27,818 nucleotides of DNA, taken from positions 1 to 27,818 of IMG/VR virus record IMGVR_UViG_3300010042_000199. One strand, 5' to 3'. This DNA comes from a virus. A model generated the notes under the pieces. That model ran no database searches. It was given only the letters and a program-made list of their open reading frames with translations, and had not been told where the DNA came from. This document shows positions 1 through 7,672 of this stretch, piece after piece; positions within the stretch are counted from its first letter, which is position 1; each line of letters opens with the position of its first letter. A program made the translations under genes and the position numbers.

Positions 1-3
1 GCC

Positions 4-584
4 TCACCTCTTCGGACGCTTCCGGAAAACCGTTGTCACCTCGTGGCCGCCGCTCCCGGCCCCAGCTTGGGGACGTCCCGCGCGCAGCTCGTCGGCCTCC
101 AAGTCGCAGTAGGCGAGCAGGTGGACGACGTCGTCCCAGGCCCACCCGCGCACCTCGTCTGGAGACTGGCCCGTCAGCTTCACCACCCCATGCAGGGCCT
201 TCAGCTCGGGGTGGTCTCGGAGTTTCCCTTCGCGCTCTCCAGCGTCGGGCCCGCGAAGGCCGAGGCCAGCTCGCTCTGCACTTCCTCCAGCCAGGGCTCG
301 TTCTTCACCGCCGCCACGTCCGCCTCGGTGAAGACGCGAGTCGCGGTGCCCGGGAAGTACAGGCAGCAGACGGCGATGCGAGCCATCATCATCATCCCCG
401 CCGCTTCATCCACGGGCTGGCGGTTGTCGCCCATCTCCTTGGCGGCGCGCGACGCGGACAGCACGTCCATCTTCTCGCCCAGGGTGGGGCGGCAAATGTC
501 GTAGTCGGCGCCGTCGAGAGCGACGCGCTTGTGGAGGGCTCGGCGGGTGCCCAGGGGCTTACGGTGCATGGCGGGTGCGGACAT
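4..584 (-). CDS. Tail assembly chaperone fusion gpGT, made by -1 frameshift
   Basis: This is the longer form of the tail chaperone. Translation starts at 584, reads 121 codons, slips back one base on the heptamer GGGAAAC and continues for 72 codons to a TGA at 6..4, giving about 193 aa. The -1 frame is open across the junction, and its product (beginning LRDHPELKAL, later SPDEVRGWAWDDV) has no start codon with a good ribosome-binding site of its own. In lambda-type phages gpG and gpGT together bind the tape measure and recruit tail tube subunits during tail assembly. The gene position, between the major tail protein and the expected tape measure just off the left edge, fits exactly. Frame, heptamer and reading phase are seen in the sequence; the frameshift event itself is inferred from the family. 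Confidence 0.82.
201..584 (-). CDS. Tail assembly chaperone gpG (unshifted form)
   Basis: A 127-residue protein starting at the ATG at 584, chosen because GGAGAC lies just upstream; a longer in-frame extension to 629 has no ribosome-binding site. It is the normal-frame product of the tail chaperone gene and should act in the cytoplasm on the tape measure protein. The sequence is helical and charged, begins MSAPAMHRK, and contains a run of four Met codons (GMMMMARIAV). It ends six codons after the slippery heptamer, as in many gpG proteins. It follows the major tail protein gene by 34 nt in the same operon. The assignment rests on position, size and the shared frameshift rather than on sequence recognition. 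Confidence 0.78.
   Translation of the reverse strand: MSAPAMHRKPLGTRRALHKRVALDGADYDICRPTLGEKMDVLSASRAAKEMGDNRQPVDEAAGMMMMARIAVCCLYFPGTATRVFTEADVAAVKNEPWLEEVQSELASAFAGPTLESAKGNSETTPS
222..228 (-). promoter_or_regulatory. Programmed -1 frameshift heptamer GGGAAAC
   Basis: On the minus strand the in-frame codons AAG GGA AAC contain G_GGA_AAC, an X_XXY_YYZ slippery heptamer that differs from lambda's GGGAAAG only in the last base. The phase is exact relative to the start at 584. Slipping back one base enters the open frame that ends at position 4. Confidence 0.82.
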
Positions 585-618
585 GGATGTCTCCTCGAAG
601 GTGAAAGGCAATGGCCAG

Positions 619-1044
619 CTACACGGCAACAGGAGCGCCCTGGCCGTTGAGAGTGACTGAGAAGGTGACGACGTCCGTGGAGGTGCGTCCTTCCTCGTAG
701 GACGTCACCGTCACTGGGTAGCGGTAGCCCTGGCTTCCCACGGGTGCCGTCTCGTCCTCGATGATGGTGAAGAACACCGTGGCGTCGGACTCGAAGGCTT
801 CGCGCAACACCTTCTGAGGCGCGCTGCCCTGAAGGACGTGGCCTGACAGAGGAATGGTGAAGGACTTGAGGGTGCCCTTGCTGCGCTTGTATCCGTCGTT
901 CCCGAAGTAGTTGGTGTCGACGGTGTCCTTCGCGCGGTTGACAGGCGCCTCGGTGACGCCGTCCAGCGCGTCCACGTCGGTGGGCGCTGTCTCCGTGGTG
1001 CGGATGTAGAGTTTGTCGAAGAATGCCTCTCGGGGCTGGGCCAT
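619..1044 (-). CDS. Major tail (tube) protein
   Basis: A 141-residue protein with ATG at 1044 preceded by AAGGAGAC. It is probably the hexamer-forming tail tube subunit of a siphophage tail. The sequence is beta-rich (for example FTIPLSGHVLQG, FFTIIEDETAPVG, VVTFSVTLNGQG), as expected for tube proteins, and it carries a predicted strand-loop-strand pattern near residues 45-70. It sits between the gp10-like head-tail protein and the tail chaperone, the usual place for the major tail protein. It has no cysteine and no signal peptide. The identification is by gene order and fold style; a more distant tail-completion role cannot be excluded. Confidence 0.68.
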   Translation of the reverse strand: MAQPREAFFDKLYIRTTETAPTDVDALDGVTEAPVNRAKDTVDTNYFGNDGYKRSKGTLKSFTIPLSGHVLQGSAPQKVLREAFESDATVFFTIIEDETAPVGSQGYRYPVTVTSYEEGRTSTDVVTFSVTLNGQGAPVAV

Positions 1045-1055
1045 AGGTGTCTCCT

Positions 1056-1469
1056 TCAGTGAGAGGGGAAGCGGCGAGCGAGGAAGTCCTGGAGGATGGC
1101 GGCGACGCGGCGGCGCGCGCTTCCTCGGGCTTTGCGGAAGGACTTGCGGAGGAAGTGGGACGGCGGATTGAAGATGGGCGCGCCCCAATGCCACCCCTCG
1201 TGAATGGGGCCGGCGGACGGGTGCGAGTAGCCCGCTGTCCAGGTGGTGGAGAGGGGCGGCCCGAGGTTGTAACGGGGGCCGTCGAGGAAGGCCGTGTCGC
1301 GCAGGTGGCCGTCCGTCCCGTCCTTACCCACCGGCACCAGGAATAGGGAGTAGTCGAGGGCGAGCCGCGCAATGTCCCTGCACGGAACATCCAACGCGCG
1401 CAGTACCTCAGCGGGGGAGCGGCGCAGGCGCTCCAACTTCACGGCGTCGACTTTGACTCGGACAGGCAT
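1056..1469 (-). CDS. HK97 gp10-like head-tail morphogenesis protein
   Basis: A 137-residue basic protein starting at the ATG at 1469. It begins MPVRVKVDAVKL, has an early helix (RRSPAEVLRAL) and ends with a long basic helix (LRKSFRKARGSARRRV), which is the layout of the HK97 gp10/minor capsid family acting at the neck or tail-completion step. It is the first phage gene after cargo island 1 and is preceded 14 nt upstream by a copy of the recurring 14-bp motif, so it probably has its own transcription start. It ends 11 nt before the major tail gene. The function is inferred from size, charge and synteny. In intact relatives this gene normally lies next to the tail terminator, from which the island now separates it. 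Confidence 0.55.
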   Translation of the reverse strand: MPVRVKVDAVKLERLRRSPAEVLRALDVPCRDIARLALDYSLFLVPVGKDGTDGHLRDTAFLDGPRYNLGPPLSTTWTAGYSHPSAGPIHEGWHWGAPIFNPPSHFLRKSFRKARGSARRRVAAILQDFLARRFPSH

Positions 1470-1483
1470 CCCACTACTTCTTT

Positions 1484-1497
1484 ATGGGGACGCTTTC
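1484..1497 (-). promoter_or_regulatory. Recurring motif, copy 1 (heads gp10-tail unit)
   Basis: Minus-strand GAAAGCGTCCCCAT followed by AAAGAAG. Its 3' end is 14 nt from the start codon at 1469. It lies between cargo island 1 and the phage gene it serves. The 5' flank (GCTCGCA) partly keeps the extended TCGCG pattern. Confidence 0.8.
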
Positions 1498-1583
1498 TGC
1501 GAGCGGAACACGACCTACACAAACCCACAATGCGAGCAATGGTCTTGTCCGGAATGAGAATGCAGGGGTGTAAGCGACCCACG

Positions 1584-1613
1584 TTGAATGAAAATCCATC
1601 CCACACCTAGAGT
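1584..1613 (+). promoter_or_regulatory. Possible vegetative promoter for cargo island 1
   Basis: TTGAAT (1584-1589) and TAGAGT (1608-1613) with an 18-nt spacer resemble a housekeeping -35/-10 pair, four of six matches each. It lies 42 nt before the ATG at 1656 in an AT-rich leader. No other candidate is visible in 1498-1655, and chance occurrence is quite possible. Confidence 0.3.
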
Positions 1614-1655
1614 CCGATCAGCATTTAGAAAGTGCCAAAAACAGGGACTCCCCCA

Positions 1656-2918
1656 ATGGATCAAAAATCGAAGGGCGCATGGATTATTCATCACAGCCAG
1701 AAGCTAGAAGGCTCTCAATACGAGCCCACCTACGGCAACCTACTGCAAGCCGGAAAGGCGGGCATTCTTCTATCAGCCCTCGCCAGATCAGACGAAAGTA
1801 CACTCTCGGCCGATGACGTCAGTGCGCATGCAACAGCGCTTCGCATCAACCCCCTAGAGCTGCCAACAATCATAACACATCTCACAAAAACGAAACTCAT
1901 CGACACCAGTGAAGGAGGGAGCGTTCGAGTTCTAGGGGTTGCCCAAAGCACGGTCCTCATTCATACGGCAAGCCTCTTCCAGCAGATGGAGCCACACTCA
2001 GAAGAAGAGGCAATAATAGAATTCGCAGAACAAACGTCCAATTCCCCCATCATTGAAACGGAAGCCTCAGAATACCTCGGCGACAATTTCAGCCTATCAA
2101 AAGACGAAGTGAAAGAGCTCTTCAACGATACTCAGCACTATGGATTCACCGACACGGAGCAGGTCGACAGTTCCAACAGAATTTACTTCAACGGAAATCT
2201 ATTCCGCAAAAACGAAGTAGACAAAATCAGCCGTGCACTCTCAGCGCTAAACCAAGCCGATCAGCTAAAGGTCACCAGTCTCAATGAACTCCTTAAAAAG
2301 CGAGGTTGTCTACCGGAAGATGATGTAACCACCATCTTAGGCCAAGACCTATTCGAGCGACTACACGGCGTAGGCCTCTTCGACGTGGGGGTAGTCACCA
2401 ATTCCGAAGGGGAAGCGAGATTCATTACAAGACCAGCGGCATTTGGAAAATTCGGAGACCCCTTTGCTGATGATGCACTAGATCTCGCCAAAGCATTCGT
2501 CGCATGCCTCACATATGGAATGACAAGAAGAAATGCCGCACAAGGACGGATCTCCAGTCTCAAACACCTAATGAAACACTTAGTGGAGGGCAGAACCATT
2601 GGCCCAGCCACGGCCATTGGCGAAGACTACAAGATTCTTGAACTAAAAGGCGTCGTTCAGATTACCCCAGGCCCCTCCAACAGATTTTACATGAAGCTAT
2701 TAAAGAAGGACATCGGAGAACTGGCCCTTCAGGTTCTCACAGAAGGAGAAACCAGCGATCAAGCGCTACCAAATTTCCCAGGCTCAGCAGCCTCGAACTA
2801 TCAGCGCCCAGAGCAGCAACGGGTCTTCAGTAGACAGCGAATCAGGAACAAGCCGCTCAACAAAAAATCGCAAACAAACGTCCTCATGGCCCTCAGGACT
2901 GGCGGCGTCTTTCGATGA
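1656..2918 (+). CDS. Winged-helix-like protein of island 1, unknown function
   Basis: A 420-residue soluble protein. The ATG at 1656 is preferred over the upstream GTG at 1632 because AGGGA lies 9 nt before it. I do not recognise the family. Residues about 25-90 look like a winged helix (LLQAGKAGILLSALA, then a recognition-like helix and LIDTSEGGSVRVLG). Helix-strand blocks of similar style recur near residues 125-190 and 215-270, so it may be a chain of winged-helix domains. No enzyme motif, membrane segment or signal peptide is seen. The stop overlaps the ATG of the next gene by 4 nt (ATGA), so the pair is translated together. Codons are much richer in A and T than in the phage genes on either side, which suggests separate acquisition. 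A likely role is the sensor, specificity or antitoxin partner of the nuclease downstream. Confidence 0.72.
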   Translation: MDQKSKGAWIIHHSQKLEGSQYEPTYGNLLQAGKAGILLSALARSDESTLSADDVSAHATALRINPLELPTIITHLTKTKLIDTSEGGSVRVLGVAQSTVLIHTASLFQQMEPHSEEEAIIEFAEQTSNSPIIETEASEYLGDNFSLSKDEVKELFNDTQHYGFTDTEQVDSSNRIYFNGNLFRKNEVDKISRALSALNQADQLKVTSLNELLKKRGCLPEDDVTTILGQDLFERLHGVGLFDVGVVTNSEGEARFITRPAAFGKFGDPFADDALDLAKAFVACLTYGMTRRNAAQGRISSLKHLMKHLVEGRTIGPATAIGEDYKILELKGVVQITPGPSNRFYMKLLKKDIGELALQVLTEGETSDQALPNFPGSAASNYQRPEQQRVFSRQRIRNKPLNKKSQTNVLMALRTGGVFR

Positions 2919-3982
2919 CACAACTCGATAAGGGCGGACAAGCCGAGGAGCTCCTACGGGAGTATTTTTTATCACTAGGATACTACGTCGTTCGTTCGCT
3001 CTGCATCAAGATCGACAGGGCAGACATCACGGACGTCGACATCTGGCTCTATATGAGATCATCCACAGTCTCACGCGAGCGCATTAACGTTGACGCCAAA
3101 AACAAGACCAGCCCCAAGGCTCTCGAACGAATTTTCTGGGCCAAAGGTGTTCAAAGCATCCTCAATCTTGACGGCTGCATGGTCGCAACAACCGACAAGC
3201 GCGAACTCGTCAAAGAATTCGGAAGGCAGCACAACGTAACCGTTCTCGATGGGGAGTTTCTGCTAAGACTGGCGAAGGCGGGCCTCCCATGCAAAGAAAG
3301 GCTTTCCGAGGAGGAGTTTCTCGCCAACTGCTTTGGCGAACCGGATTCAAACATGCTCTCCAAGCAGGACAAAGACGACTTCCAGCGAGCACGAAGTCTT
3401 CTCCTGACGAAATTAAACTTCGACGGCTGCAACTCATGGCTCCATCTTTGCGGACTAGCCATTGACAAGGCACTAAAAATCCCAGCACTTAGGCCCGCCG
3501 CCACCAGAGTCCTATACGCATCCATATCAATGCTACTCATAGGAATCGACTATAGCGCACGCCTAATTCAACTCGAAGACAGAGACACCACAAGGAAGCG
3601 AATCACCGAGTCACTCAGATACGGCGAGAACGGATTCTCCAGAATGCAGGACACCGTCAACACTGCGATCAAGATGATGGAGGCATACACGCCAGAGGTT
3701 CGCACCAAGGGCACCCAACTCTCACTAGGGATCCGCCAAGACATGGAGAGCATTCCAGCCGAGATACTTGGCGAGATGTTCAGCAAGATCGACATCGCGC
3801 GAGAACTTTTCTCGACTGCCAAGTCATTTGAATCACTCGCATATCGCCGGACCCTGGTTTCACCGTCACAACTCGACCCACAACTCTCGGCAATCCTTTT
3901 CGGACTCCTTGATTTCTTTAAAATTGATCGACTCGGCTTCCTTGATCAGATCTCAAGCGGCATCACGGCGACCTCTCTGTAG
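2915..3982 (+). CDS. PD-(D/E)XK nuclease of island 1
   Basis: A 355-residue protein whose first 90 residues fit a restriction-endonuclease fold: an N-terminal helix with E11/E12 (GGQAEELLREYF), a strand with D40 and D42 (ITDVDIW), then D60-x-K62 on the next strand (INVDAKNK) and a helix ending WAKGV. This is the order of Mrr/RecB-type nucleases, and a metal-dependent DNA or RNA cleavage activity is expected. Residues 90-355 are helical with no motif I recognise; a mildly hydrophobic stretch near 195-205 is too weak to call a membrane segment. It overlaps the preceding winged-helix-like gene by 4 nt and ends 19 nt from the convergent tail terminator gene. The nuclease call is fairly firm; a defence role is inference from its place as prophage cargo. 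Confidence 0.75.
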   Translation: MTQLDKGGQAEELLREYFLSLGYYVVRSLCIKIDRADITDVDIWLYMRSSTVSRERINVDAKNKTSPKALERIFWAKGVQSILNLDGCMVATTDKRELVKEFGRQHNVTVLDGEFLLRLAKAGLPCKERLSEEEFLANCFGEPDSNMLSKQDKDDFQRARSLLLTKLNFDGCNSWLHLCGLAIDKALKIPALRPAATRVLYASISMLLIGIDYSARLIQLEDRDTTRKRITESLRYGENGFSRMQDTVNTAIKMMEAYTPEVRTKGTQLSLGIRQDMESIPAEILGEMFSKIDIARELFSTAKSFESLAYRRTLVSPSQLDPQLSAILFGLLDFFKIDRLGFLDQISSGITATSL

Positions 3983-4001
3983 GTCTAACGACGACCATAA
4001 A

Positions 4002-4438
4002 TCACTCCCAAACACGAAAGCCTTCCGCATAGGCAATCATTAGATTCAGCACCCACCGATGCCTGTCCGCTCCGTCGGAACCCAAGTATTCAGGGGCGCT
4101 CTCTTCGGCGCGTACGCCGGCGCTCGGCAGGTGGGGCGTCTGGTGGAGTGCCTCCAAGACGGCGAGCGCGAGTGACTGCCCTCCTTGGAAGTCCTCGCGC
4201 GCCGAGCGGATGCGTACCTGACACCCCGGGACAGGTACGCCGCCCTTCCCAGTCCCAGGTACGGCAAGGGCCCTGCACCGCCCGTCACCACCAACGCCAC
4301 GGCCCTATCCGGCACGTCGCCATCCACCTCGGGCATGGGAGACGTGAACAGGTTGGCACCCGGGGCAGGCGGCCGGGCCAACCCGAGGCCCACCGCTTCC
4401 AGCACCGCCGCCAGCTCCGCAGCAACGTCGCGACTCAC
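4002..4438 (-). pseudogene. Tail terminator-like protein, reading frame broken
   Basis: The N-terminal part reads normally from the GTG at 4438, which overlaps the previous stop as GTGA and has GGAAGG 7 nt upstream, as far as YLGLGRAAYLSRGV (codon about 73). The zero frame then runs into arginine- and serine-rich sequence and stops at 4046. The -1 frame continues sensibly as QVRIRSAREDFQGG, then LALAVLEALHQTP and finally DRHRWVLNLMIAYAEG, stopping at 4002. Together they make a 145-residue protein with the pattern of siphophage tail terminators, which cap the tail tube for head joining. One extra base in the GGGG run at 4227..4224 would restore the frame. It may be a true mutation, a sequencing error in the homopolymer, or an unusual frameshift; no canonical slippery heptamer is present. 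Confidence 0.68.
4212..4240. repeat. Perfect 9-bp inverted repeat at the frame break
   Basis: GCGTACCTG (4212-4220) and CAGGTACGC (4232-4240) are perfect reverse complements around an 11-nt spacer that holds the CCCCGGG run. It lies exactly where the tail terminator changes frame, so it may have promoted slippage or be part of a recoding structure. Confidence 0.72.
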
Positions 4439-4758
4439 AGCCACACCTTCCGGAAGCGCACCATGCCCGCGCCGTCCACCAGTTCGTCCACTGCCACCGG
4501 CCGCCGAGCCCGGTTGAAATCGGACGTGTCCTCTCCCGACAACCAGAGCCGGTGGAGCAGGGTCAGCGCCGCGTCTGTGTAGATGACATGGGAGGCAAGG
4601 TGTTCGTTGCCGGTTGCGTCGCGGATGAGTCGTCGGCTCGGTTGCACGCGCGCCCGCGACCAGGACACCGGCCCCAGCATGGGCTTGCCGTGGGCATCCC
4701 GTCCCGTCACCAAGGCGTAGGAGATGAGCTGCCGGAACCTGTCCGAAGGCGAGGCCAT
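4435..4758 (-). CDS. Head closure (stopper) protein, likely
   Basis: A 107-residue protein from the ATG at 4758, which shares one base with the previous stop (TGATG). Size and position, directly after the head-tail connector and before the tail terminator, match the head-closure or stopper proteins that seal the portal after DNA packaging. The sequence has the family's look: an N-terminal region LISYALVTGRDAHG followed by short beta strands (HVIYTDAAL, RRPVAVDELVDG, MVRFRKVWL) that would form a small beta-barrel. No motif is diagnostic; the call comes from gene order. Confidence 0.55.
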   Translation of the reverse strand: MASPSDRFRQLISYALVTGRDAHGKPMLGPVSWSRARVQPSRRLIRDATGNEHLASHVIYTDAALTLLHRLWLSGEDTSDFNRARRPVAVDELVDGAGMVRFRKVWL

Positions 4759-5423
4759 CAGCTCACCCGATGCAGAGCGTAGGGGGCGAGGAGCGCCTGC
4801 GCCGCACCCGGAATGGGACTCTTCCCCTCGGCCTTCGCGGCGAAGTAGCTGACGGACCAGTCGCCAATCGACTCACTGGCCACCATGGCGTCGACACCTC
4901 GCGAGCGGTAGAGCTGAACGGCCGTGAGGACGGCGGCCTCCTGCACATCCTCGGGAAGCGTCACCGCCAGGGCACCGTCGAGCGCCTGCTGGCCAGGAGT
5001 GACGTAGCCCCCGTCGTAGACGACGCGGAGCCCATCCTCGCCACCGTCACCATGGAAGTCCCCAAGCATCCCCGTTACCCCACCGCCTGCGCTCACCGTC
5101 GCCCGCCACACGCCGCGCCGTCGCCTCAACATGCCGGACGCGGCCAGGCCGCCGGCAATCTCGTACTCCTCGGCGGAGACCTGGTTGCCACCCTCCCAGA
5201 CGCCGGAGACAGCCAGGACGGGAGGGCGCTCCAGGAGAAGCAGGGGGCGCCCGTAACCAGCCGGGTACTCCACGAGCCCCAGGCCCCGCTCGAAGACCCG
5301 GCAGCAGTAGCCCGCCACGGCACGACTTGCCGCCGTGACGAGCACCTCCACGCGCGGCGACACAGGGATGCCCAAGTCATCCGCGACCGTGGAGGCAAAA
5401 CAGAGGTCCGCAGCTGAAGCCAT
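4758..5423 (-). CDS. Head-tail connector (gp6/gp15-like adaptor)
   Basis: A 221-residue protein from the ATG at 5423, four nucleotides after the preceding stop. It has the layout of the adaptor proteins that form a ring below the portal: N-terminal helices (VEVLVTAASRAVAGYC), a beta-rich insertion with the hairpin LLLLERPPVLAVSGV, a strand ending LRVVYDGGY, and C-terminal helices (PEDVQEAAVLTAVQLYRSRG). The RPP(V)xxVxxV and YxGGY patterns are common in this family. It joins the filled head to the stopper and tail. It is tightly packed in the late operon. Confidence 0.7.
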   Translation of the reverse strand: MASAADLCFASTVADDLGIPVSPRVEVLVTAASRAVAGYCCRVFERGLGLVEYPAGYGRPLLLLERPPVLAVSGVWEGGNQVSAEEYEIAGGLAASGMLRRRRGVWRATVSAGGGVTGMLGDFHGDGGEDGLRVVYDGGYVTPGQQALDGALAVTLPEDVQEAAVLTAVQLYRSRGVDAMVASESIGDWSVSYFAAKAEGKSPIPGAAQALLAPYALHRVS

Positions 5424-5426
5424 GGT

Positions 5427-5870
5427 TCACCGCACCGGGAACTCGTCGGCACCACCGAGAACAAGGGCCGCACCCCATTGCGCGGTGTCCGTGTTCGCCG
5501 CTGACAAGTCGGGCGTCACCTTCATACGGAGGAAGCGCTTGCGGTTGGCGACGCGCAGGTCCACCCGGAGACAGAAGGCTTGAAGCGTGGCGCCACCGGC
5601 CACCACCGTTACGGCATTGGCCAGCGTCTCGTCCGCGCCGAACGCCGTCCCGTCCTCGGACTCGGCCACCTTCACCGTGGCCTTGAGCGTCTGGCCGGCC
5701 GCACAGTTGGTGTTCCCCGTGAAGAGGAGCTGCGCGGAGTCGAAGCCGTTGCGGTCCACGGCACCGCTCGTCACCTCGGCGGCGTCACCCGTCCCGCCGG
5801 CCGTGAGCGCGCCACCCGCTACCCCGACGGCCTTGTAGAAGACTTGGAAGTCCTGCGTGTTCGCGTGCAT
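5427..5870 (-). CDS. Probable head decoration or minor head protein
   Basis: A 147-residue protein from the ATG at 5870, with AGGAGAC upstream, directly following the major capsid gene by 27 nt. It is rich in Ala, Gly, Thr and Val, with short strands (DSAQLLFTGN, LKATVKVAESEDG, RKRFLRMKVTPDL) and no catalytic motif. Small beta-rich proteins at this place often bind the capsid exterior at three-fold or quasi-three-fold sites. I do not recognise the exact family, and a second structural role in the head or neck is possible. Confidence 0.5.
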   Translation of the reverse strand: MHANTQDFQVFYKAVGVAGGALTAGGTGDAAEVTSGAVDRNGFDSAQLLFTGNTNCAAGQTLKATVKVAESEDGTAFGADETLANAVTVVAGGATLQAFCLRVDLRVANRKRFLRMKVTPDLSAANTDTAQWGAALVLGGADEFPVR

Positions 5871-5897
5871 GTCGTGTCTCCTGGTGATTCCGCGGGC

Positions 5898-7001
5898 TCA
5901 GTAGCCCTTGCGCTCCGAGAACGCCTTGTCGTGCCGCAGCTTGAAGTCCCCTCGGCAGATTCCCCGAAGCGTCGTCTCGTCGTACTCGGCGCGCACGTCG
6001 TGCTCGGACAGCACCAGCTCCGTGTCCACGCCGTAGAGCAGTTGGTCCCACGTGCCGAAGAGGATGCGGCTCGGCGCAATCCGCGTGGACGCCTTGTAGG
6101 GGAAGCCTCGAAGCGTGCCCCGGTTGAGCATCTCGTCCCGGAAAATCCAGGTGCCGCCGTCCTTCAGGCCGAGCAGTGCCGTCTCGCGCGTCGGGTGCAG
6201 CAGGAAGCCCGGACGCCGCAGCTTGATGTTCGCCTTGAGGACGTCCTCCACCATGCCGTCCACGTCCGCGAGGTAGTGGTCCGCGCTCGTCCCGCTCCGG
6301 GCCTTCGAGTGCGAGGAGTCCATCTGCGCGAGGACGCCCTTGGGGTTGGGGCCCTGTCCGTCGCCGTTGAGAGCCGCCTCGTCCATGCCGTCCGCCGCCG
6401 CGTCGCGGAAGTCCTCGGCCACGCCCGCGTCGCCCACCGAAGGGTTGCGCAGAAGGTCGTTGGAGATGTCGGCCAGAATCATGGCCTTGTGGGCCTTGAG
6501 CACCACCTTGCCGTGGGAGGGCTGCGTCTTCTCCACCTTCTCGCCCTCGCCAATCCACTTGAAGGTGACGCTTCCGGTCTTCTTGCCGAAATGCAGCTCG
6601 CCTTTGAAGGGCACGGTGCGAGCCCCCAGGGCGAGGACGACGGAGTCAGGCCGGAGGAACTCAATCATCTCCCCCGCCTCCTGCACCGGCACCAGCACAC
6701 CCGCCGAGCTGAAGACGCTCTCCTGCACCGCCTTCTGGACGTCAGCTCCACCGAAGCGCTTGGCCTGCTCCAGCACTGCCTCGCGCGTCGGGTTGCGGCC
6801 CGCATTCACGACGGCCTTCAGGTACGCACCGAAGCCATTCAGGCTTTTCAGGATGCCGGGGACCTGGTTGTCCTCGGGCTTGGACTTCGCGCCCATGAGG
6901 CCCGCCAGCCCGTCACGCTGGCCCTTGGCCTGCTCCATCAGCTGCGCGGCCACCAGCGGGCCCAGGGACTTCGCCATTTCCTGCATCTGCTCGGGGGTCA
7001 T
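5898..7001 (-). CDS. HK97-fold major capsid protein
   Basis: A 367-residue protein whose ATG at 7001 overlaps the protease stop (ATGA). Residues 1-100 are helical and charged (MTPEQMQEMAKSLGP onward), like a delta/scaffold domain that the protease removes. The body shows HK97-fold hallmarks: an extended E-loop region (ELHFGKKTGSVTF, KWIGEGEKVE), the helix-preceding LADISNDLLRN, ALNGDG followed by PKGVL, and a C-terminal domain ending HDVRAEYDETTLRG. It forms the icosahedral shell. Synteny of protease, capsid and connector strongly supports the call. Confidence 0.9.
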   Translation of the reverse strand: MTPEQMQEMAKSLGPLVAAQLMEQAKGQRDGLAGLMGAKSKPEDNQVPGILKSLNGFGAYLKAVVNAGRNPTREAVLEQAKRFGGADVQKAVQESVFSSAGVLVPVQEAGEMIEFLRPDSVVLALGARTVPFKGELHFGKKTGSVTFKWIGEGEKVEKTQPSHGKVVLKAHKAMILADISNDLLRNPSVGDAGVAEDFRDAAADGMDEAALNGDGQGPNPKGVLAQMDSSHSKARSGTSADHYLADVDGMVEDVLKANIKLRRPGFLLHPTRETALLGLKDGGTWIFRDEMLNRGTLRGFPYKASTRIAPSRILFGTWDQLLYGVDTELVLSEHDVRAEYDETTLRGICRGDFKLRHDKAFSERKGY

Positions 7002-7660
7002 CTCATCTCCTTGAAGTGGTGCAAGAGGGCCTCGGCCGTGTGCTTGGCCAAGGCGTTGACGTCGGGAGCTGGAGGGAGCGCGGCCTTTCTCCGGTCGCGT
7101 TCATCGAGGGCGGCGACCACGGCCTTCGCCACATCCTGAATGAAGGAGGCGCGCTCATCGGCCAGTTCCTTCACCCGGACTGCGCGCTGGTTGCCCGGAA
7201 TCGTGACGACGGAGATTTCGAGAAGCTCTTGCTGCTCGCAGTCGAATCCGCCGCGCTCGTTCTCGTGGTAGCGGTGCATGAGGTAGCGCACCGAGACGGC
7301 ATTCAGGATGCCGCGCGCCACCTTGCTCTCTACCTTCCGCGCGAAGTCGTCTTCCTGGTCGAACTCAATGTCCACCAGGAGGGCATCACCCTGGACGTAG
7401 GCGCGCCCCTTGCCGATGGGCAGGACGTCCTTGCGTCCCGTACCGAAGAGGCCGCCGGAGCCGTCGTCATGGTTGTAGAGGACGACGGGATTGGCGTTGA
7501 AGGCGTTCAGCATCCAGCCCTGGACGCTCAGCCTGTCGTTGTAGCGGTCGAAGTCGCCGTCGTTGGCGCGGAAGGTGTGGAGCCTCGGCGCGCCCTCGGC
7601 AGGCTCAGGGGTGTCCTTCTGGACTGTGAAGAGGCGGGCTCTGGAGAGAGGTACAGGCAT
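6998..7660 (-). CDS. HK97-type prohead protease
   Basis: A 220-residue serine protease that processes capsid and itself during head maturation. The ATG at 7660 follows GAGAGGTGA. Catalytic candidates are H64 in LYNHD and S123 in NAVSVRY, followed by the family signature ELLEISVV and IPGNQRA. The C-terminal 50 residues are helical and charged, as in proteases whose tail acts as scaffold or delta domain. It is the first phage gene after cargo island 2 and is preceded 12 nt upstream by motif copy 2, so the capsid genes may have their own transcription start here. It overlaps the capsid gene by 4 nt. Confidence 0.88.
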   Translation of the reverse strand: MPVPLSRARLFTVQKDTPEPAEGAPRLHTFRANDGDFDRYNDRLSVQGWMLNAFNANPVVLYNHDDGSGGLFGTGRKDVLPIGKGRAYVQGDALLVDIEFDQEDDFARKVESKVARGILNAVSVRYLMHRYHENERGGFDCEQQELLEISVVTIPGNQRAVRVKELADERASFIQDVAKAVVAALDERDRRKAALPPAPDVNALAKHTAEALLHHFKEMR

Positions 7661-7672
7661 TCACCTCTCTTT

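Noticed and set aside
4046-4148. Zero-frame C-terminus of the tail terminator ORF (ending at 4046)
   Set aside because: The Arg/Ser-rich tail is not protein-like, whereas the -1 frame gives a typical tail terminator C-terminus ending at 4002.
5580-7139. Long plus-strand open frame opposite the capsid and protease genes
   Set aside because: It is the GC-rich antisense shadow of well-supported capsid and protease genes and has no protein-like motif.
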